From the NCBI RefSeq assembly GCF_051014685.1, contig NC_135060.1:6386001-6450000 (forward strand): DNA of 64,000 nucleotides, given 5' to 3'. Within the stretch, counting starts at the first letter, position 1, and each line of letters opens with the position of its first letter. This document shows positions 62,701 through 64,000 of the stretch, one piece after another. The notes under the pieces were generated by a model that ran no database searches, was not told the origin of the DNA, and saw only the letters and a list, made by a program, of their open reading frames with translations. The stretch comes from Ptiloglossa arizonensis (Eukaryota; Arthropoda; Insecta; Hymenoptera; Colletidae). A program made the translations under genes and the position numbers.

Positions 62701-64000
62701 GTTTCTCGTAGGATTTGCGACGTTCTTCGAGCGTTTAACGAATTAAAGACACTTTTAATCTCGAGACCGTAGATATTTCCATCTCGCGGGATAATTTACA
62801 ATTTTTCGTGTAGCTTTTTGCAGTTTTAAGGTACGTTAAGTTCGGACGCGCTTTTACGTTAATATATGGGTCGATGTAGAGAAGGAACGGAGAACGTAGA
62901 GGTATAGAAAAAAGACACCCAGTTAGCTTAGGTCCACAAATCAACCCTGACGGAAACAAGGTAAGACGAAGTCTGGTCTATATTTCAAGTCAGATTTCCG
63001 TTCCAATACTTTCTACGAAGTATCCTTTTCGAATTTACATCCCCCCACTGACACAAATTTCAGTTCATCCTAGCGCGAAATTACACCGACGTTAGTTTCT
63101 AAATCGATATTACTGTGATTTCTCGCAATATTGAACGCGGAAAAACATCGATAAATAAATACCATTATACAAGTGAAATTGTACGGATTCCGATATATCA
63201 AAGTTGGTACACCTGTAATTAATTTCGACCATTAAAATAAATAACTCTCGTCACGGTCGATTGGAACTATGCCAACCACGCGTACGTATTTTTTCCTCGC
63301 ACTCCAAGTCGCTAAACAGTTCGATTATCTTTTTACCGATTTATCTGACAAAAAGTTCGAGCGTTGATTAATTTCGCGTTAACCGACTGCCACCGAGATA
63401 AAAAGTCGCGTAAATTTACGCGCGAAAGTAGCTCGCGCTTGGTGTATTCCTCGCGTACAAAGCACTGCGAGTATCTAAAATAAGCCGGTAAGAATTCTAC
63501 CGAACGTTAATACCAACGCGTTTCACTTTTAAGTGCGTATTCTCCGTAGTTGAGCGAGAGTAACGAGTTCCACGTCGTCGGTGCGTTCTAGGAACTTTCT
63601 CCGCTGCTAAGGAACCCGGTACTTAAAAAACGGGAAATATACGAAGAAGTCGCGAGTAATAAAATCAACGTCGATTAGCGATGTGGAGCGGGCCGAAGGC
63701 GCCGTCGCGTGATACCGAACCGCGCGGGCTTCTCGTTGGTGATAAATTTTCAATGAATTACCGCATTGACTGCTCGCGTGTCTGCGACTCTCTGAAAGGT
63801 ACTTCCGAAACCTTAACGGTGATCTCGCATGTTTTCCACTTCTAGCAGCGACCGAGGCGAATGCAGCGTCGAGTTATCGTAGCCATTCGTCACACCCTTG
63901 CCTTTGACTATCTGTTGCTCGTGCAGAGATTTCCTCGCCGATAGGACCGAACTCTCTCTCTTGTTCTTTGGGTCACCGATGGGTACCCGAAACGAAGTCG
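59730..64000. other. CpG-rich upstream region, no supported gene
   Basis: 60.3-60.9 kb and 63.4-63.9 kb are GC-rich, with overlapping open frames on both strands and no recognisable domain. The EGFL7-like gene's promoter and 5' exons probably lie here or beyond. A minus-strand GCAGG|GTAAGAC right after an ATG near 61,889 would be a good donor for a short first exon, but it has the wrong phase to join GRRVC directly. Confidence 0.4.

Noticed and set aside
1..64000. CRISPR arrays, bacterial operons, rRNA genes
   Set aside because: No regularly spaced short repeats with unique spacers, no ribosome-binding-site pattern and no rRNA-like conserved segments; the gene structure is eukaryotic.

Overview
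The window looks like nuclear DNA of an insect. The two recognisable genes are split by short AT-rich introns (75 to about 2,500 bases), intergenic DNA is AT-rich and full of decayed repeats, and there are mariner-type transposon relics. The CGA/TCG-rich word use and the repeat types suggest a hymenopteran (bee, wasp or ant); this is inference. Most open frames here are short, carry no recognisable domain and are not called as genes.

Layout. 1-29.5 kb is mostly non-coding: dispersed and tandem repeats (1.76/4.56 kb, 5.3-5.7 kb, 7.2-7.45 kb, 9.6-9.8 kb, 10.4-10.6 kb, 11.2-11.5 kb), two doubtful exons at 11.7-12.2 kb, and a frameshifted mariner transposase relic at 24.8-25.3 kb. 29.5-37.5 kb is visibly more CpG-rich and holds one credible minus-strand exon (29.57-29.73 kb) and one plus-strand candidate first exon (36.87-36.94 kb). 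38-40.5 kb is AT-rich spacer with transposon ends.

40.5-52.4 kb is one repeat cluster dominated by a palindrome of about 10.5 kb (about 40,677-51,180, axis near 45,929). Its inner arms are almost identical, down to an equal-length heptamer microsatellite. Each arm contains a smaller palindrome, a 543-base tandem duplication and a GC-richer core of about 1.8 kb that I could not classify. A separate smaller inverted repeat (51.81-52.40 kb) ends about 560 bases before the next gene.

52.96-59.7 kb holds two genes in tail-to-tail arrangement. The plus-strand gene is LLPH, a small basic nuclear/nucleolar protein; its frame runs through a probable 75-base in-frame intron. The minus-strand gene encodes a secreted EMI-EGF-EGF-coiled-coil protein of the EGFL7/EGFL8 family (Drosophila slowdown-like), assembled here from nine exons with consistent splice phases plus a doubtful signal-peptide exon. 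Their stop codons are about 320 bases apart. 59.7-64 kb has no supported coding sequence and probably holds the upstream part of the EGFL7-like gene. The strongest candidates for something new are the nested palindrome and the coding-compatible LLPH intron.
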